Positions 5,669-6,583 of a stretch of 6,583 nt of DNA are shown here, piece after piece. The position numbers were made by a program, and so were the translations under genes. The stretch lies in NCBI GenBank assembly GCA_046726955.1, contig JBKPBQ010000471.1, forward strand, positions 1 through 6,583. The letters are read 5' to 3'. This DNA comes from CAVPGH01 sp046726955 (lineage in GTDB: Bacteria; Acidobacteriota; Vicinamibacteria; Fen-336). The stretch's first letter is position 1. Each line of letters starts with the position of its first letter. Below the pieces are notes generated by a model, which was not told the origin of the DNA, searched no databases, and worked only from the letters and a program-made list of their open reading frames with translations.

Positions 5669-6539
5669 GCGTGTCCTCCGTGTGCGGCGCCCGCGCCGAA
5701 CGCCATTCGACCGCGGTCTTGGCGACGAGAGTGACGAGCGCGAGGAAGGTGAGCAGGGACGCGACCGCGAACGCGGCCTGGAAGTTGTACTCGTTGTACA
5801 GGATCTCGACGTGGAGGGGCAGCGTGTTCGTCCGTCCCCGGATGTGGCCGGAGACGACGGACACCGCCCCGAACTCGCCCATCGCCCGCGCGTTGCACAG
5901 GATGACGCCGTAGAGCAGGCCCCACTTGATGTTGGGGACGGTCACGCGCCAGAAGAGCTGCCAGCCGGACGCCCCCAGCACGCGCGCGGCTTCTTCCTCC
6001 TCGGTGCCCTCGGCCTGCATGAGCGGGATGAGCTCGCGGGCCACGAACGGGAACGTCACGAAGACCGTGGCGAGCACGAGGCCGGGCACCGAGAACACGA
6101 GCTTCAGCCCATGGGCCTCGGCCCACGGCCCGAGAACACCCTGTCGCCCGAACAGCAGGATGAAGACCATGCCCGAGATCACCGGGGAGACACCGAAGGG
6201 AAGGTCGATGAGCGTGACGAGCGCGTTCTTGCCGGGGAAGTCGAACTTCGCGACCGCCCAGGCCGCGGCCACGCCGAAGACGAGGTTCAAGGGCACCGCC
6301 ACGGCGGCGGTCAGCAGCGTGAGCTTGAGCGCGGAGACGGCCATGGGCTCGCGGAGAGCGGCCAGGTAGGCGGCCCAGCCCTTCTCGAGCGCCTGGGCGA
6401 AGACGGCCACGAGGGGCAATACCAGGAAGAGCGCGAGAAAGCCGATCGCCGTCGCGATCAGCACCAGCCTCACGGGCAGTGATTCGCGCGTCGCGCCCGC
6501 CGCCACGGCGGGACGCGGACGCAGCGCAAGCGAGGCCAT
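5658..6539 (-). CDS. cysW: Sulfate/thiosulfate ABC transporter permease CysW
   Basis: CysW pairs with CysT to form the membrane channel of the sulfate importer. The 293-residue product has a short N-terminal cytoplasmic stretch and about six hydrophobic segments (roughly 25-50, 67-97, 106-130, 148-172, 205-230 and 255-275). The cytoplasmic loop EGTEEEEAARVLGASGW (177-193) is the EAA loop that docks on the ATPase. FPGKNALVTLIDLPFGVSPVISGM (101-124) and RAMGEFGAVSVVSGHIRG (218-235) are typical of CysW. The ATG at 6539 has GGTGGAG six bases upstream and lies three bases after the stop of the preceding cysT-like frame. The C-terminus overlaps cysA by 11 bases. Length and motifs are normal for the family. 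Confidence 0.94.
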   Translation of the reverse strand: MASLALRPRPAVAAGATRESLPVRLVLIATAIGFLALFLVLPLVAVFAQALEKGWAAYLAALREPMAVSALKLTLLTAAVAVPLNLVFGVAAAWAVAKFDFPGKNALVTLIDLPFGVSPVISGMVFILLFGRQGVLGPWAEAHGLKLVFSVPGLVLATVFVTFPFVARELIPLMQAEGTEEEEAARVLGASGWQLFWRVTVPNIKWGLLYGVILCNARAMGEFGAVSVVSGHIRGRTNTLPLHVEILYNEYNFQAAFAVASLLTFLALVTLVAKTAVEWRSARAPHTEDTHVD

Positions 6540-6542
6540 CGC

Positions 6543-6583
6543 CTACTCCACCGTGCCCAGCCGCGCGCTCCACGACTGGAGGC
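6543..6583 (-). CDS. cysT: C-terminal tail of the probable CysT (CysU) permease, cut by window edge
   Basis: Only the last twelve codons and a TAG stop are visible, reading LQSWSARLGTVE. A tail of the kind LQxWSxR is common at the end of CysT permeases, and cysT normally precedes cysW with very short spacing; here the gap is 3 bases. The call therefore rests on position plus a short tail. It would be the partner permease of CysW. Confidence 0.6.
   Translation of the reverse strand, partial: LQSWSARLGTVE

Overview
All real genes in this window lie on the minus strand, so it reads right to left. It is an assimilatory sulfate uptake and reduction locus from a high-GC bacterium. The strong GC bias, tightly overlapping genes, clear Shine-Dalgarno sites and a TTG start fit a free-living soil or groundwater bacterium. 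A poly-cysteine leader ORF like the one here is best known from Actinobacteria. I cannot fix the phylum from the sequence; a Rokubacteria/Methylomirabilota-type or actinobacterial source are both guesses.

Right part (6583 to 3609): the last codons of a probable cysT, then cysW (sulfate ABC permease), cysA (sulfate ABC ATPase) and an NAD(P)-dependent extended-SDR 'epimerase'. Spacing is 3 nt between cysT and cysW, an 11-nt overlap between cysW and cysA, and a 4-nt ATGA overlap between cysA and the epimerase. They look like one translationally coupled operon that imports sulfate/thiosulfate, with an SDR of unknown substrate attached.

Middle part (about 3608 to 1515): a region of visibly lower GC. 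It holds one gene for a large multi-pass membrane protein with a GT-C-like DDWD motif (1745-3523). Next comes a decayed fragment of a second, diverged copy of the same SDR (1632-1759, perhaps fading out near 1515). The membrane gene therefore sits between an intact SDR gene and the wreck of its paralogue, which suggests duplication, insertion and decay between two parts of a sulfur locus.

Left part (1520 to 1): a sigma70-like promoter (TTGACA, 18 nt, TACAAA), a short leader ORF with three consecutive Cys codons, two competing GC-rich hairpins, then cysH (iron-sulfur APS reductase, TTG start) and sat (ATP sulfurylase, cut by the window edge). Sat makes APS from imported sulfate and CysH reduces it to sulfite. 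The region between promoter and cysH has every part of a classical ribosome-mediated attenuator: Cys-codon stall site, 1:2 hairpin, alternative 2:3 pairing and 3:4 terminator. I infer that cysteine supply, read through charged tRNA-Cys, controls cysH-sat transcription. This is the most notable find in the window.
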